A stretch of DNA of 64,000 nt, taken from Pseudomonas sp. 102515 (GTDB lineage Bacteria > Pseudomonadota > Gammaproteobacteria > Pseudomonadales > Pseudomonadaceae). Location: NCBI RefSeq assembly GCF_031085165.1, contig NZ_JAVHTY010000003.1, positions 682,001 through 746,000 on the forward strand, read 5' to 3'. The notes under the pieces are model-generated. The model saw only the letters and a program-made list of their open reading frames with translations, did no database searches and was not told the origin of the DNA. Position 1 is the first letter of the stretch. Each line of letters opens with the position of its first letter. Below are positions 63,807 to 64,000 of the stretch, piece after piece. The position numbers and the translations under genes are program-made.

Positions 63807-64000
63807 TCAACCCCGCTTGAGCATCGCCCGCATCGCCGCCAAGGCGTCGTTGCCGCGGGCGGCCTTCTGTTCCTGGGGCGCTTCTTCCAGGCCTTCCCAC
63901 TGCAGGTCCTCGGGCGGCAGTTCGTCGAGGAAGCGACTGGGGGTGCAGTCGATCAGTTCGCCGTACTGCTTGCGTCGGGTGGCGTAGGTGAAGGCCAGGG
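63807..64000 (-). CDS. rep: ATP-dependent DNA helicase Rep, C-terminal end
   Basis: Only the last 63 codons are visible, continuing off the right edge. The sequence has RRKQYGELIDCTPSRFLDEL and ends LAAMRAMLKRG. The QYGEL...PSRFLDELP pattern matches the C-terminus of Rep, a UvrD-like 3'-5' helicase that restarts replication forks. In P. aeruginosa rep lies a few genes from the dad cluster, which supports the call. Confidence 0.85.
   Translation of the reverse strand, partial: LAFTYATRRKQYGELIDCTPSRFLDELPPEDLQWEGLEEAPQEQKAARGNDALAAMRAMLKRG

Overview
The window is about 65% GC, densely coded on both strands, and bacterial. The gene content (oxyR-recG, mexS-mexT-mexEF-oprN, zur-znuCB/znuA, phoPQ, bioBFHCD, dadR/dadA-ridA-dadX-pauR, a fused mrpAB-type antiporter operon, glutathione-independent formaldehyde dehydrogenase) is that of a Pseudomonas chromosome. 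Several gene clusters match P. aeruginosa loci in order, but those loci are, from memory, scattered around that chromosome. A rearranged relative is therefore likely, possibly of the P. oryzihabitans/luteola type (low-confidence guess). No rRNA, tRNA, CRISPR array, prophage or insertion sequence was found.

Layout. 1-7.4 kb: sugar epimerase end, YciA thioesterase, MHS transporter, FdhA, a small secreted protein, an aldo/keto reductase and GltP. 7.4-15.3 kb: SDR protein, oxyR-recG (overlapping), a YbaK/HDOD protein, rpmBG and a dipeptide-type binding protein. 15.4-21.1 kb: a six-gene Mrp-type cation/proton antiporter operon (minus strand). 21.6-29.8 kb: the complete mexEF-oprN efflux operon with its activator mexT and the divergent mexS. 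29.9-35.8 kb: acyltransferase, YciI, sulfonate-type binding protein, and the zinc uptake locus split around a candidate Zur operator. 35.8-38.4 kb: phoPQ preceded by an unusual leader. 38.4-44.9 kb: YiiD-like thioesterase, a class B PBP, two YkgJ cysteine-cluster proteins, xpt, a chemoreceptor and a small helical protein. 45-50.6 kb: a curlin-repeat protein and the biotin operon bioBFHCD. 51-58.9 kb: PLD-type lipoprotein, FAD amine oxidase, methyltransferase, and the D-alanine catabolic cluster with pauR. 59-64 kb: DinB protein, two related secreted glycoside hydrolases and the 3' end of rep.

The most unusual stretches are these. (1) The phoPQ leader at 35843-36141 has four direct repeats at an exact 11-bp period placed over a -10, then a 39-codon ORF whose stop touches the first of two hairpins, then a perfect terminator; this could be an attenuator or a PhoP-driven small RNA. 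(2) An 870-residue secreted protein joins a GH5 domain, which appears to lack its nucleophile, to a DUF4214 module and a second clan-A hydrolase domain; a single-domain paralogue of that last domain lies just upstream. (3) A stand-alone curlin-repeat protein sits behind bioD. (4) A candidate small RNA with alternative pairing lies between the antiporter and efflux operons. (5) Two families of extragenic palindromic repeats have four copies each, and one copy supplies a stop codon.
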